From Acidobacteriota bacterium (GTDB lineage: Bacteria; Acidobacteriota; Terriglobia; Acidiferrales; UBA7541): a stretch of 64,000 nucleotides of DNA. Below are positions 18,106 through 27,290 of the stretch, piece by piece. Below the pieces are notes generated by a model. The model worked only from the letters and a program-made list of their open reading frames with translations, ran no database searches and was not told the DNA's origin. Numbering within the stretch: position 1 is the stretch's first letter; every line of letters begins with the position of its first letter. The stretch spans positions 62,001-126,000 of the forward strand of contig JABCZJ010000012.1 of the NCBI GenBank assembly GCA_013289715.1, given 5' to 3'. The translations under genes were made by a program, and so were the position numbers.

Positions 18106-18288
18106 TCAGTTTCGGTCTTGTTGTGCGGCCCTTGCTCTTGTTTGTGCGAATCCAGGCTCGGCGCTTAGCTGTTTTTCCGCACTGACCCAGTCCTCGACAT
18201 CCTTCCCAGGCTCACTGCCGCGCTGTGTGTACAGCTCGTATGCTCGGTGAGCGATATCTTCTTTGGAAAGCTCTTTGAGTTCGATCAT
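18106..18288 (-). CDS. DUF2934-like small protein
   Basis: A 60-residue protein. The ATG at 18288 has AAGGAGGTTGCC before it, a better start than the frame beginning at 18405, which overlaps the Hsp20 gene. The sequence IELKELSKEDIAHRAYELY, QRGSEPGKDVEDWVSAE matches the short DUF2934 domain (helix, RG-x-PG turn, DWxxAE). The function is unknown; these genes often accompany heat-shock or stress genes, as here with Hsp20 just upstream on the same strand. Confidence 0.8.
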   Translation of the reverse strand: MIELKELSKEDIAHRAYELYTQRGSEPGKDVEDWVSAEKQLSAEPGFAQTRARAAQQDRN

Positions 18289-18349
18289 GGCAACCTCCTT
18301 GGTTGTCGGCACGATGGCAACACTCGTCCCTCCGCTTGTGATTTGCGGA

Positions 18350-18805
18350 CTACTTGCCGTTTGTTGCGACGCTGACTTTGATCTGCTTCGGCTTAGACTC
18401 TTCACGCTTGGCCATATGCAGCGTCAAGATCCCGTTGCGATAGTCAGCTCGAATGTTTTCCGAGTTGACCGTGTTCGGCAACGAAAAGCTCCGCATGAAT
18501 GAACCGTACGCGCGTTCAATCCGGAGGTAATTTTCTTCCTTGACGCCCGTTTCGAACTTGCGCTCTCCACGAATGGTCAAAGTGTTGTTTGTAATCCGGA
18601 CGTCAATGTCCTTGTCTTGAAAGTCCGGAAGTTCGGCCTTTACGACCAATTCATTCTCAGTTTCGTAGATGTCCACGGCCGGCGCCCACGTGGCTAGATC
18701 GGCATGACCGGACAGGTCACGAGTAAAGCTGTCATCGAAAAGACGATTGACTTCGTTCTGTAGCACGAAACCACGGGACTGGTCCCTACGTGTAATAGTA
18801 TTCAT
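18350..18805 (-). CDS. Small heat-shock protein, Hsp20 family
   Basis: A 151-residue alpha-crystallin-type chaperone that holds unfolding proteins in soluble form. The crystallin domain spans about 38-140: WAPAVDIYETENELVVKAELP, IRGERKFE, YGSFMRSFSLP and the GILTLHMAK strand are characteristic. The N-terminus has the usual RDQSRGF...NEVNRLFDD helix. A ribosome site (AAAGGAGATCC) supports the ATG at 18805. It is probably co-transcribed with the DUF2934 gene 61 nt downstream. Confidence 0.93.
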   Translation of the reverse strand: MNTITRRDQSRGFVLQNEVNRLFDDSFTRDLSGHADLATWAPAVDIYETENELVVKAELPDFQDKDIDVRITNNTLTIRGERKFETGVKEENYLRIERAYGSFMRSFSLPNTVNSENIRADYRNGILTLHMAKREESKPKQIKVSVATNGK

Positions 18806-19381
18806 GGATCTCCTTTAAGGTCTTGCTGGTTATCTTGGCGAGGGGTGGTTCAGATATCTTCCACTGCGTTCAGGTGAACTGAAGAATCCCAGGTCCGCAA
18901 TCACCCTGTGCTTCTGCTACGTTGTTGTCAACGGAATTATGGCCGAGTATTAGTAATAATTTATCTTCGCAGCGTCCGCGCTTCATAAGCCGAGCACGTC
19001 AGAGGCTTTAGAGGTGCGAGACGAATTCGAACTATTTCACCAGCGGAGCAGGAATTCACTCCTGGAACGGGAGATGTGACTGCGGCCTTGTTTTCGGTAG
19101 GCACGCATCGGCGCGAATCATCACTACTGTCGGAAGCGTGGGACAAATAAAGCTCTGCAACTTAGAAATGAAATCCGGCCGGCCATCCTTCGGGGTGGTC
19201 GGCCACTTTTGTGTTTACGGCCGCGCCGAGTGACCGCAAGCAGCGAGGTTACAAGAACGACACTTCACCTTATCGGTTTCCATATTCAGGGTTACACTTT
19301 GCGCGCGTAATACCTCCTCGCCGATCACGAGAGATTGGCTGGAGACGCCGTGTGAGATGGCGAACGGAGACCGACACCGCG
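18806..19381. other. Intergenic region before the restriction-gene remnant
   Basis: It contains the Hsp20 leader on the left and the hairpin at 19177-19204. I see no credible gene; the small minus-strand frame at 18961-19146 has no ribosome site or recognisable motif. Confidence 0.45.
19177..19204 (+). terminator. Intrinsic terminator with TTCG tetraloop
   Basis: GGCCGGCCATCC (19177-19188) and GGGTGGTCGGCC (19193-19204) form a 12-bp stem with two G-T wobbles, closed by a TTCG tetraloop and followed by ACTTTTGTG. There is no intact + strand gene just upstream, so it may be left over from a lost gene. Confidence 0.65.
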
Positions 19382-20340
19382 ATGCGTCTGAGTTGGAATG
19401 AAATACGGGCACGTTCCGCGAGTTTCGCGGATGAATGGAAGGGCGCGCGACACGAACGCGGGGAATCGCAGACATTTTACAATGAGTTTTTTGAAGTCTT
19501 CGGTGTCACTCGTCGCCGGGTCGCGAGCTTCGAAGAGCCCGCCAAGAGGCTTGGGACAGCACAGGGTTATATTGATCTGTTCTCGAAGGGGGTCCCGCTT
19601 GTCGAACAGAAAAGCGCAGCCCGGCGCAGCGCGGTACCTGCATCCATCTATAGGCTCGAAAGAGTTCATCAATGGATTGGATCGTTGGATTTTGGCGCTA
19701 GACGGCGCATCTCCAAGTTCACTCCGTTCGATGCCCGGTGTGACGGAGCGGATCGCGTCCGTGCGGGAGTTTAGGCTTCGAAGTGAGAGTGCGCCAACGC
19801 AAGAATTGGCAAACTCACCTACCCGTTACCACGTCACCGTCATTCCGGATCGTCCCTTCCTGGTGGTTCCAGAGTCCAGCTCGGAGAGACGGAAGCACGT
19901 CCCTATCGCGTGGCTATCGCCACCGATCATCCCTAGCAGCCTGGTTCGAGTACTTTTGGATGCGGACCTTTGGCACTTCGGCGTGCTGACTTCAAGCATG
20001 CACATGGTGCGGCTACGTCAAATCGGCGGCAGGCTGAAGAGCGACTATCGATACTCAGTTGGCATCGTCTACAACACTTTTCCTTGGCCTGAGGCGACCG
20101 ACCGCCAAACAGAGAGGGTTCGTGCGCTCGCCCAGCAGGTACTGGACGCGCGGCAAGAATTCCCGACGGCCACGCTTGCTGACGTCTATGACATGGATAC
20201 AATGCCGCCGAGACTGCGGCGTGGCCACGGAGCGCTTGATGACGCAGTGGATAAACTCTACCGTTCCGCTGAGTTCTCTGGAGACCGCGATTGAGTTGAG
20301 CATCTGTTTGGTCGGTACGAACGTCTAGTCGCACCGCTGG
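19382..20340 (+). pseudogene. MmeI-like type II restriction-modification enzyme, internally deleted
   Basis: The N-terminal frame from 19382 (MRLSWNEIRARSASFADEW, FYNEFFEVFGVTRRRVASFE, IDLFSKGVPLVEQKSA) matches the start of MmeI-type fused methylase-nucleases. Around 19620-19640 the match jumps to another frame and straight to the target-recognition and C-terminal part (SIGSKEFINGLDRWIL, YHVTVIPDRPFLVVPE, FGVLTSSMHMVRLR, LKSDYRYSVGIVYNTFPWPE, ATLADVYDMDTMPP). The methylase and spacer domains, several hundred residues, are absent. A second frame change near 20292 separates the last helix (VEHLFGRYERLVAPL). The gene is dead. It runs directly into the glpD remnant. Confidence 0.82.
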
Positions 20341-20371
20341 TTGTTGCAGCGTCCCGGCCAAGGATTCGCCG

Positions 20372-20725
20372 TATGAGAGCGCGCTAGGATCGGAGCGCGT
20401 GGTGATCTATCTCGCCGAGCCAATCCTGGCCGGCAGTCCGCCCATTCAGGCGGAGGTAAGATACTCCATTCGTCATGAGCTCGCCGCCACCGTGGAAGAC
20501 ATTCTCGCCCGCAGGCTCGGCTCGCAGCTCTTCTCATGGAGAGAGGCCATCCGCTCGGCGCCATTTGTGGCTTCGCTGATGGCTCAAGAGCTGCAATGGT
20601 CAAGCGAACAAGCCAAATCGGAAACCGCGAAGTACGTCGGCAAGATCAACGGATTTATGGAACGCGCAGGACTCGAACCCGAAACATCCTCCGTCACTAC
20701 CACGAGCCGCGCACCGGCCGATTGA
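20372..20725 (+). pseudogene. glpD: glpD 3' remnant (glycerol-3-phosphate dehydrogenase C-terminus)
   Basis: Only about 115 codons remain. They match the C-terminal domain of aerobic GlpD: AEVRYSIRHELAATVEDILARR, REAIRSAPFVASLMAQELQW and SETAKYVGKINGFMERAG. The FAD-binding body (about 400 residues) is gone, and the remnant begins where the MmeI-like remnant ends. It lies 19 nt before glpK on the same strand, where a complete glpD would be expected in a glpD-glpK-glpF cluster. Glycerol-3-phosphate oxidation must rely on another enzyme elsewhere, or the cluster only supplies lipid precursors. Confidence 0.75.
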
Positions 20726-20744
20726 AATTTAAAGGAGAACTGCC

Positions 20745-22247
20745 ATGACCGCGTACTTAGGGGCCATCGATCAAGGAACAACGAGCACGAGGTTCATCGT
20801 GTTCGACCGTACGGGAAGGATCGTCTCAGTCGCGCAGAAGGAGCACCAGCAGATTTATCCGAAGCCAGGATGGGTGGAACACGATCCGGAAGAAATTTGG
20901 CGGCGCACGCAGGACGTGATCAGCGAGGCCATGGAAAAAGGAGGCTTTCAACCCAAGGACTTGGCCGGCATCGGGATCACCAATCAGCGGGAGACGACAA
21001 TCGTGTGGAACCGCAAAACAGGAAGAACCGTTTACAACGCCATCGTCTGGCAGGACACGCGCGTCGAGGATTATGTCGCGGAATTGTCTCGTGACGGAGG
21101 CCAAGACCGCTTTCGAGCAAAGACGGGCCTGCCCCTGGCGGCATACTTTAGCGGACTCAAGATTCGCTGGATTCTCAACAACGTTAATAGCGCGCGGGAA
21201 GTCGCGGAGTCAGGTGACCTGCTTTTCGGCAACATCGATTCCTTTCTGGTCTGGAAGCTGACCGGCGGGACGAATGGCGGCATTCACCTCACGGACGTGA
21301 CCAATGCCAGCCGCACGCAGTTGATCGACTTGCATACGCTGAAGTGGGATGAAGAGCAGCTCAAATTATTTGGCATTCCAAAGGGAGTCTTGCCGCGGAT
21401 CGCGTCCAGCAGCGAAGTGTACGGGAAGGTCACGACGATTCCCGCCGTGCAAGGAGTGCCTGTCGCTGGAATTCTTGGCGACCAGCAGGCAGCGCTGGTC
21501 GGTCAAGCCTGCTTCAATACCGGCGAAGCGAAGAACACCTACGGCACCGGCTGCTTCCTGCTGATGAACACAGGCTCGGAGCCGGTGCCCTCCCAGTACG
21601 GCCTGATCACCACGGTTGCATTTAAGCTGGGCGACAAGCCCGCGCAGTATGCACTGGAAGGAAGTATCGCGATAACGGGTGCGCTCGTGCAGTGGATGCG
21701 GGACAACCTCGGCCTGATCGAGAAAAGCGCTGACATCGAGACTTTGGCGCGCACGGTAAATGACAACGGCGGCGTTTATTTCGTTCCGGCGTTTTCCGGT
21801 TTGTACGCGCCCTATTGGAAGACGAGTGCTCGCGGGGTGATCGCAGGCCTCACGCGCTACGCCAACAAGGGCCATCTAGCGCGCGCGGTTCTGGAGGCCA
21901 CGGCGTACCAGACTCGCGAAGTCGTGGAAGCGATGGAGATGGACTCCAAGGTCAAGCTTGACGTGCTTCGCGTGGACGGCGGAATGGTCGCGGACGATCT
22001 CTTGATGCAATTCCAGGCCGACATTCTCAATCGCAATGTCATTCGCCCGCTAACCGTACAAACCACGGCGCTGGGAGCGGCGTATGCCGCCGGATTGGCG
22101 GTCGGATACTACAAAGATCTCGAAGAACTCCGCGCCAACTGGGGAGTGGACCACACATGGAAGCCACAGATGGAAGACGCGGTGCGCGAACGTCTCTACA
22201 AGGATTGGAAGAAGGCGGTAACGCGGTCGTTGGACTGGGTTTCCTGA
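20745..22247 (+). CDS. glpK: Glycerol kinase
   Basis: A 500-residue FGGY-family kinase that phosphorylates glycerol to sn-glycerol 3-phosphate with ATP in the cytoplasm. Diagnostic parts: [16 protein letters not shown] at the N-terminus, [46 protein letters not shown] and the ATP-site region [16 protein letters not shown]. The length is normal for GlpK. AAAGGAGAACTGCC precedes the ATG. It is the first intact gene of the glp cluster, followed 26 nt later by glpF. Confidence 0.96.
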   Translation: MTAYLGAIDQGTTSTRFIVFDRTGRIVSVAQKEHQQIYPKPGWVEHDPEEIWRRTQDVISEAMEKGGFQPKDLAGIGITNQRETTIVWNRKTGRTVYNAIVWQDTRVEDYVAELSRDGGQDRFRAKTGLPLAAYFSGLKIRWILNNVNSAREVAESGDLLFGNIDSFLVWKLTGGTNGGIHLTDVTNASRTQLIDLHTLKWDEEQLKLFGIPKGVLPRIASSSEVYGKVTTIPAVQGVPVAGILGDQQAALVGQACFNTGEAKNTYGTGCFLLMNTGSEPVPSQYGLITTVAFKLGDKPAQYALEGSIAITGALVQWMRDNLGLIEKSADIETLARTVNDNGGVYFVPAFSGLYAPYWKTSARGVIAGLTRYANKGHLARAVLEATAYQTREVVEAMEMDSKVKLDVLRVDGGMVADDLLMQFQADILNRNVIRPLTVQTTALGAAYAAGLAVGYYKDLEELRANWGVDHTWKPQMEDAVRERLYKDWKKAVTRSLDWVS

Positions 22248-22273
22248 AACTCTTTCATGGAGGAAGAACGATC

Positions 22274-23002
22274 ATGACTTCACCGGCATTCGGAGAGTTT
22301 ATCGGAACCATGGTGTTGATTGTGCTCGGTGACGGCGTAGTTGCCGGCGTGCTCCTGAAACGATCCAAGGCGGAAGCGAGCGGCTGGATGGTGATCGCGA
22401 CGGGCTGGGCTTTCGCTGTGGTTGGTGGAGTCTTCGCCGCTATCGCCTGTGGCAGCAAGGACGCCTTGATCAATCCTGCGTTCACCCTCGGAATCGCAAT
22501 CTTTTCAGGCGACTACTCGAAGTTTCTTCCTTTCGCCGGAGCTCAACTGGCGGGAGCATTTGTCGGCGCAGTTCTGGTTTGGGTGCATTATCTGCCCCAT
22601 TGGAAGGAAACTCCGGATGCCTCTGCGAAATTGGCTGTGTTTTGCACCGGGCCGGCTATTCGAAGTTTTGGCGCCAACCTAATCAGCGAAATTATCGGCA
22701 CATTCTTTTTGGTCTTTGTCACCGCCGCGATGTTCTCGAAGACCGTATTGAAGGATGGCCCCGCTGCCGGTCTGGGCCCCTACCTTGCAGGCGTCGTGGT
22801 CTGGGCGATTGGTCTCTCGCTGGGCGGCACGACGGGATATGCGATCAATCCAGCGCGCGACCTTGGTCCGCGCATCGCTCATGCGGTGCTTCCCATTGCA
22901 GGTAAGGGAAGCTCCGATTGGGGGTATGCGGGCATTCCTGTGGTTGGCCCTCTTATCGGCGCGAGCCTCGCGGGCCTTCTGCTGCACGTGTTGCATTTCT
23001 GA
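22274..23002 (+). CDS. glpF: Glycerol facilitator (aquaglyceroporin)
   Basis: A 242-residue inner-membrane channel with six membrane helices. Both half-helix motifs are present, NPAFTLG and NPARDLGPRIAHA; the Asp after the second NPA motif (NPARD) is typical for glycerol rather than water channels. The ATG at 22274 is preceded by GGAGGAAGAACG. The longer frame from 22157 reads antisense-like sequence inside glpK and is not used. It lies in the operon directly after glpK. Confidence 0.94.
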   Translation: MTSPAFGEFIGTMVLIVLGDGVVAGVLLKRSKAEASGWMVIATGWAFAVVGGVFAAIACGSKDALINPAFTLGIAIFSGDYSKFLPFAGAQLAGAFVGAVLVWVHYLPHWKETPDASAKLAVFCTGPAIRSFGANLISEIIGTFFLVFVTAAMFSKTVLKDGPAAGLGPYLAGVVVWAIGLSLGGTTGYAINPARDLGPRIAHAVLPIAGKGSSDWGYAGIPVVGPLIGASLAGLLLHVLHF

Positions 23003-23302
23003 GCGACATCAAATATTCAACAGCTAAGTATCCGAATGATCGTAAATCCGCCAAACATTCGGCAGTCGGTAAAACACAAATCCGGCGAGCAGCTAAGTCG
23101 CGAAAAGACGAAAATCGCAACTCGCCTGTTTGCTGGAACTTGCCGCGTCCGATGTAAATGCGCCTCCTGCGCTCTGTATTTAATAGCTATCCGCCTACGT
23201 AACGAGTATGGTCGAAGTAGTCTCACTAGCATCCTGCCGTACCCTTCTACGGCTTACGGCTCCTTGCGAAATCAGACGTTATTCGTCGCGCACAGGAGCC
23301 TT
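23003..23302. other. Intergenic leader of the Crp/Fnr regulator
   Basis: No gene. ACAGGAGCC just before 23303 is the ribosome site of the regulator. No clear terminator is visible after glpF. Confidence 0.4.
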
Positions 23303-24085
23303 ATGGCCACCCCAAGACTACCCAGTCGTGTTACTGCCAGGTCCGCGGATACCGATGGAAACCGCAACAATATCCAAAATCTGATTTTGCTGGCCCTGCC
23401 CGCCGACGAATTGCATGCGGCCGCCAAGAAAATGGAGTTCGTCGAACTTCCCACTCACTCCGTCCTGCATGATGCGGGTGAGTCAGTCACGCACGCCTAC
23501 TTCATTAATAGCGGCCTGGCTTCCGTGCTCAGCGTGATGACCGACGGAAAAAGCGTCGAAGTGGGTTTGGCAGGCAAGGAAGGATTCATCGGCCTTCCGC
23601 TCGTCGTGGGCCTAAGCACGAGCCCGACGCAAGTCGTTATGCAAGTTGCGGGGAGCGCCCATCAGATAACCGCTGCAGACTTTAGAGAAGTTCTGTCGCA
23701 CTCGCCATTGTTAGAAAAAAGCTTGAATCGTTACTCGCAGAGTCTCGGAATGCAGGCGACCCATGTGGCCGCCTGCAATCGACTGCATGAAGTGGAGGAG
23801 CGCCTCGCTCGCTGGCTCCTGATGAGTCAAGACCGGCTGGGCGGAGACGTCGTTCCTCTAACTCAAGAATTTCTTGCGCACATGCTCGGAACCAGGCGCG
23901 CGAGTGTCACCGTTGCCGCCGGCATCCTGCAAAAAGCCGGCTTGATTACCTACAATCGCGGCAGCGTGAGAATTGACAGCCGCAGCGGCCTGGAAGATGC
24001 CGCCTGTGAATGCTACGCCTCGATCAGACAACAGTCGGAAAGATGGGAAAAGGAAGTCAACCGACTTGGTACGGTACCGCGCTGA
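23303..24085 (+). CDS. Crp/Fnr-family transcription regulator
   Basis: A 260-residue regulator. The ATG at 23303 has a ribosome site and removes an odd Arg/Cys-rich extension of the longer frame. Residues about 25-145 form a cNMP-like beta-barrel (LPTHSVLHDAGESVTHAYFINSG, GKEGFIGLPLVVG), but the ligand pocket lacks a clear cAMP phosphate-binding Arg. A dimer helix (LNRYSQSLGMQATHVAACNRLHEVEERLARWLL) follows, then a winged helix with the recognition segment LTQEFLAHMLGTRRASVTVAAG. There is no N-terminal Cys cluster, so it is not an oxygen-sensing Fnr. It lies after glpF, possibly in response to the same condition. Confidence 0.85.
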   Translation: MATPRLPSRVTARSADTDGNRNNIQNLILLALPADELHAAAKKMEFVELPTHSVLHDAGESVTHAYFINSGLASVLSVMTDGKSVEVGLAGKEGFIGLPLVVGLSTSPTQVVMQVAGSAHQITAADFREVLSHSPLLEKSLNRYSQSLGMQATHVAACNRLHEVEERLARWLLMSQDRLGGDVVPLTQEFLAHMLGTRRASVTVAAGILQKAGLITYNRGSVRIDSRSGLEDAACECYASIRQQSERWEKEVNRLGTVPR

Positions 24086-24130
24086 CCTCGGCTGCGCGCG
24101 AACATAGGATGCTGCCCGCAGGAGGGCCTT

Positions 24131-24343
24131 ATGTTCGAGAATAACTGGCGGGCGCTCTACAAAGCCGCTGTTCTCGAGATCGACCCGGTCAAACTGGAAC
24201 TTCGCGTAAAAGCCGTGGAGGACGCCATCCGCGCGCGCCAGTCCCTCGACGGCCAGGTTTCCGTCGAAGAGCGAGCAGCCATGCGGGAAGCACTGGATTC
24301 TTTGGGCGTACTGAAAATAGAGTGGAAGCAATACAAGAAATGA
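24131..24343 (+). CDS. Small hypothetical protein
   Basis: A 70-residue, mainly helical, charged protein (LYKAAVLEIDPVKLELRVKAVEDAI, VEERAAMREALDSLGVLKIEWKQ) with a strong ribosome site GCAGGAGGGCC. Small proteins of this pattern follow regulators in acidobacteria, but I do not know their function. Confidence 0.6.
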   Translation: MFENNWRALYKAAVLEIDPVKLELRVKAVEDAIRARQSLDGQVSVEERAAMREALDSLGVLKIEWKQYKK

Positions 24344-24488
24344 ATTGCTCGCCGTGCGGCGCCTGTAACCTCGTAATTTCGCTAGAAAAAACACCTGGTC
24401 CGGCATTCGCTCACTTGGTACCCTACCGAACATAGGCTTGGGTGCTCCCCAGCGATTTGGCTGTCACCCTGAAGTTCGAGGGGGTGGC

Positions 24489-24875
24489 ATGCTATACCGC
24501 GTTTTTATCGTCGATGATAATCCTTCCGTTCGAACCGAAATCCGCGCGCAATTGGAAGCGTCCGGCTTTGCTATTTGCGGCGAAGCCTTTGATGGACTGA
24601 ATGCAGTCGAACAAGCTTCGCAGCTTCGCCCCGACCTGATCATCCTCGATCTGTCCATGCCGCGGATGAATGGCTTGGACGCGGCGCGCGAACTGCGCAG
24701 CCTCTGTCCGAATGTACCCATATTATTGAACACCATACATTCCGCGCTGATCCGCTCGGAGGTAAGCCTGCCCGAAGGCATCACGGAAGTCGTAGACAAG
24801 CGTGAGGACTTGCTGCATCGCGTCTTGCGGTTACTGCCGAAATCGGACGCCGCACTGGGCGGCACCGCGTTGTAA
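24489..24875 (+). CDS. Single-domain response regulator
   Basis: A 128-residue receiver domain with no output domain. The acidic pair is D9-D10 (IVDDNPSV), the phosphoacceptor D54 sits in ILDLSMPRMNG, a Thr/Ser switch lies in LLNTIHSA and the conserved Lys in VVDKREDLL. It probably relays a phosphate or acts by protein contact, as in chemotaxis-type or stress circuits. The ATG at 24489 is preferred over the upstream frame start at 24438 because the receiver fold begins immediately. No histidine kinase lies near. Its stop is directly followed by the stop of the convergent hydrolase gene. Confidence 0.85.
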   Translation: MLYRVFIVDDNPSVRTEIRAQLEASGFAICGEAFDGLNAVEQASQLRPDLIILDLSMPRMNGLDAARELRSLCPNVPILLNTIHSALIRSEVSLPEGITEVVDKREDLLHRVLRLLPKSDAALGGTAL

Positions 24876-27242
24876 TCAATACGAGATCTCCACCGTGATT
24901 TCGCCTTTGAGTCGCGGCGGAATGGTCACCACTTCCTGCTCCGCTGAAAAGTCCGTCCACTTCTCTCCGTTGATCGCCACGGAGCGGATTTTCTTTCCGC
25001 CGGGAACCCTGCAGCGAAGTTTGATTGTAGCCGCAGAACCCTCCGGCACATCAATTACCGCGGAAACTTTATTCCGCTGCACATCCGAACGCAGCTCGTA
25101 CGACATTTTCCCAAACCGCGTCGGCGCCGCCGTCACTGCGATTTTCTTTCCCTGCTCGAGCCACTCCCGCGGAGTCGCGCGCGCCAGCCACAACACGGAA
25201 TTGTCCGGCTCCGCAAATACCAGCATCCATTTGGTTAGCGTCGGGATCGTCACTTGCGCCGGCGTGCAGTATGGCCCGCCGAGCGTGCCGTCAATTTTCG
25301 AACTCTCTACCGAAGTCCACGTACCCGGCGAATAGATGTGTGCCATGTGCGCGTAGTACAGCAGCAGAAATTCGCGGACCCAGTCGAATTGCAGCCGCGC
25401 GTACGCCGGCCCGAAATCCAAAAATCCGTCAATATTCACGCCGTAACGCAGCAGCCCGAACATCGAGCCGCCATTCGCCGCGAGGTTCTTCACGATGATG
25501 TCCGCCTGCTCCTCCGTCAGTTCGCCGGAATCCAGCATCTCGGAATATACCCGCTGCTTTCCGTAGGTCGGAACGTCACCCGCCACCGCCGGCAGATACG
25601 CAGGCGTCTGCTTGCGGTCCACCGATTTTTCGAGCGCCACGTTCAGATCCTTCTTCATGTCCTCGGATTCCTGCAGCATCCTGCGCCCTCGCAATTCCAG
25701 AGCTTCGTTGGAATGTTTCCGTCCCATCTCGATCCAGACCAGCCCCAAATCATGAAAACCCCGCGCCGCCTCGGCATTATTCGAAAAATGTGGCTGCATG
25801 AACCGGTAAGGATGCACTTTCAAGCTGCTGTCATGTTCCGACCAGCCGCGGACGATGCCGTAGGAAATATCGCCCGCTGGAACCTGCTTCGATTCTTTCC
25901 GCAGCGAGTAAAACAAATCCACGATCGCCTGAAGTTTCTCCTGATGCTTGCGCAGCAGAGCATCGTCTTTCGCATAGCTGTAATAGCGCGCGACAACTTC
26001 CAGCATTTTCCCGTATTGCCCGATCTCCGGCCCGCGGGTGTCAATCGACCCGTCGGCGCGCACTGAATTGGTAAAGTAGTCATCAATATATCGCCCGGCG
26101 ATATCGAAAAGTCCCCACTCCAGAAATGCAGTTACGTCCGCATTGAGCGTATCCTGGAACGTGTCGACGTTGTTGTAGCCATATCCCCCGAACACATTGA
26201 TTCCGCCCAGCGGCGGATATCCATATTTCGGGTGGTCTTCCACGCGCGTGATCATCTGGAGCGAAAGCGAGCGCAGGCAAAAATCCAGAATGCGCGCGTC
26301 CGGCACTTCCACCTTCATCGGAGGGTCCAAATCGCGCTTCCACACCGCACGCACATTCAGCAGCGCCTGATAGAAATCGACGGCGGAGGGCTCGCCTCGC
26401 GGGGGAAATGGCAGATGATGATAAAAATAGTGCGCCTCCTTCAATTGCCCGCCGTCCACCAGCAGCACCCGGTACCACACTGGCTGAGTCCAGAAGTGAC
26501 CCGGCTCCTCATCCGCGAAAATCGTTTCTTCCCAGTATCTTTGTTCGCCCGCCGGGAAAACGAAACGCACCACGGGAAGCCATCCGCCAACGAGCCCTTC
26601 CCACACATCGTGTTTGTTCCGCGCGTCCCGTATCTCCGTGAAAATCTTGCCGGCATCCACATAAATCTCGTCGCTGAATCCGCCGTAGTCGTAAGTCGGC
26701 TTCTCATCCGAATGCCGCGTGCCCACAAACGTCGGCACGCGCAGAGGAGGCAGCGCCGCCGCGACGTCCGCGTAACTCGGGTCACCATTCCCTGTCAGTA
26801 ATTCCGCTCCCAGCACATCCGCGCGCGTTTTGCCGATTTCATCCATCGTTCTGCCGCGATACAGCGAGTTCTGCGCGACGCTGGTCGGCTCCAAACTCTT
26901 TGCCAGCGTCAAAATCACGCCCTGCTGGTTCACATAAACAATGCTGCCCTTCCTGTCTTCGACGTTTTCGAATACCGCTGCGCCGCCGTCCGGTTCACGC
27001 AGCACGGCCATCAGCGTCCACACCCCGAATTTCCCGTGCTGCGCGACCTTCACCTCTTTCTGGCTTGCCGCGTCGAGCATCACCACGCCCTGCGCGCTAA
27101 CATCCAGGCTCTGCAATCGAAGATCAGAAGCCACAGCGTGATTTTCAGCGGCGCTCTGAGGCGACGGATGCGCAAAAGAAGAGGGCATGCCAGTGAGCAG
27201 GCCAGCGACGGCACACCACGTGAACAGGGATCTACGCATCAT
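24876..27242 (-). CDS. Exported (alpha/alpha)-barrel-like protein, likely glycan hydrolase, unknown family
   Basis: 788 residues with a signal peptide (SLFTWCAVAGLLTGMPSSFA). The N-terminal part, about 40-330, is beta-rich. The middle, about 350-650, looks like a six-hairpin helical barrel seen in many glycosidases and lyases: YPPLGGINVFGGYGYNNVDTF, DVTAFLEWGLFDIAGRYIDDYF, RYYSYAKDDALLRKHQEKL, YGVNIDGFLDFGPAYARLQFD. A beta domain closes the protein. I cannot assign a CAZy family or a catalytic pair. It follows the GH127 gene on the same strand by 48 nt, so it is likely co-transcribed and acts on the same glycan outside the cytoplasm. Confidence 0.65.
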   Translation of the reverse strand: MMRRSLFTWCAVAGLLTGMPSSFAHPSPQSAAENHAVASDLRLQSLDVSAQGVVMLDAASQKEVKVAQHGKFGVWTLMAVLREPDGGAAVFENVEDRKGSIVYVNQQGVILTLAKSLEPTSVAQNSLYRGRTMDEIGKTRADVLGAELLTGNGDPSYADVAAALPPLRVPTFVGTRHSDEKPTYDYGGFSDEIYVDAGKIFTEIRDARNKHDVWEGLVGGWLPVVRFVFPAGEQRYWEETIFADEEPGHFWTQPVWYRVLLVDGGQLKEAHYFYHHLPFPPRGEPSAVDFYQALLNVRAVWKRDLDPPMKVEVPDARILDFCLRSLSLQMITRVEDHPKYGYPPLGGINVFGGYGYNNVDTFQDTLNADVTAFLEWGLFDIAGRYIDDYFTNSVRADGSIDTRGPEIGQYGKMLEVVARYYSYAKDDALLRKHQEKLQAIVDLFYSLRKESKQVPAGDISYGIVRGWSEHDSSLKVHPYRFMQPHFSNNAEAARGFHDLGLVWIEMGRKHSNEALELRGRRMLQESEDMKKDLNVALEKSVDRKQTPAYLPAVAGDVPTYGKQRVYSEMLDSGELTEEQADIIVKNLAANGGSMFGLLRYGVNIDGFLDFGPAYARLQFDWVREFLLLYYAHMAHIYSPGTWTSVESSKIDGTLGGPYCTPAQVTIPTLTKWMLVFAEPDNSVLWLARATPREWLEQGKKIAVTAAPTRFGKMSYELRSDVQRNKVSAVIDVPEGSAATIKLRCRVPGGKKIRSVAINGEKWTDFSAEQEVVTIPPRLKGEITVEISY

Positions 27243-27290
27243 TCGTATCCTCTCCCGACTTTCTGCGCTCTAATAAACAGACGCTACGAA

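Noticed and set aside
19211..19774. 187-residue protein starting at 19211
   Set aside because: The first 57 codons lack MmeI similarity and follow the terminator; the MmeI-like part begins at the ATG at 19382, and the frame after about 19625 is the result of the frameshift.
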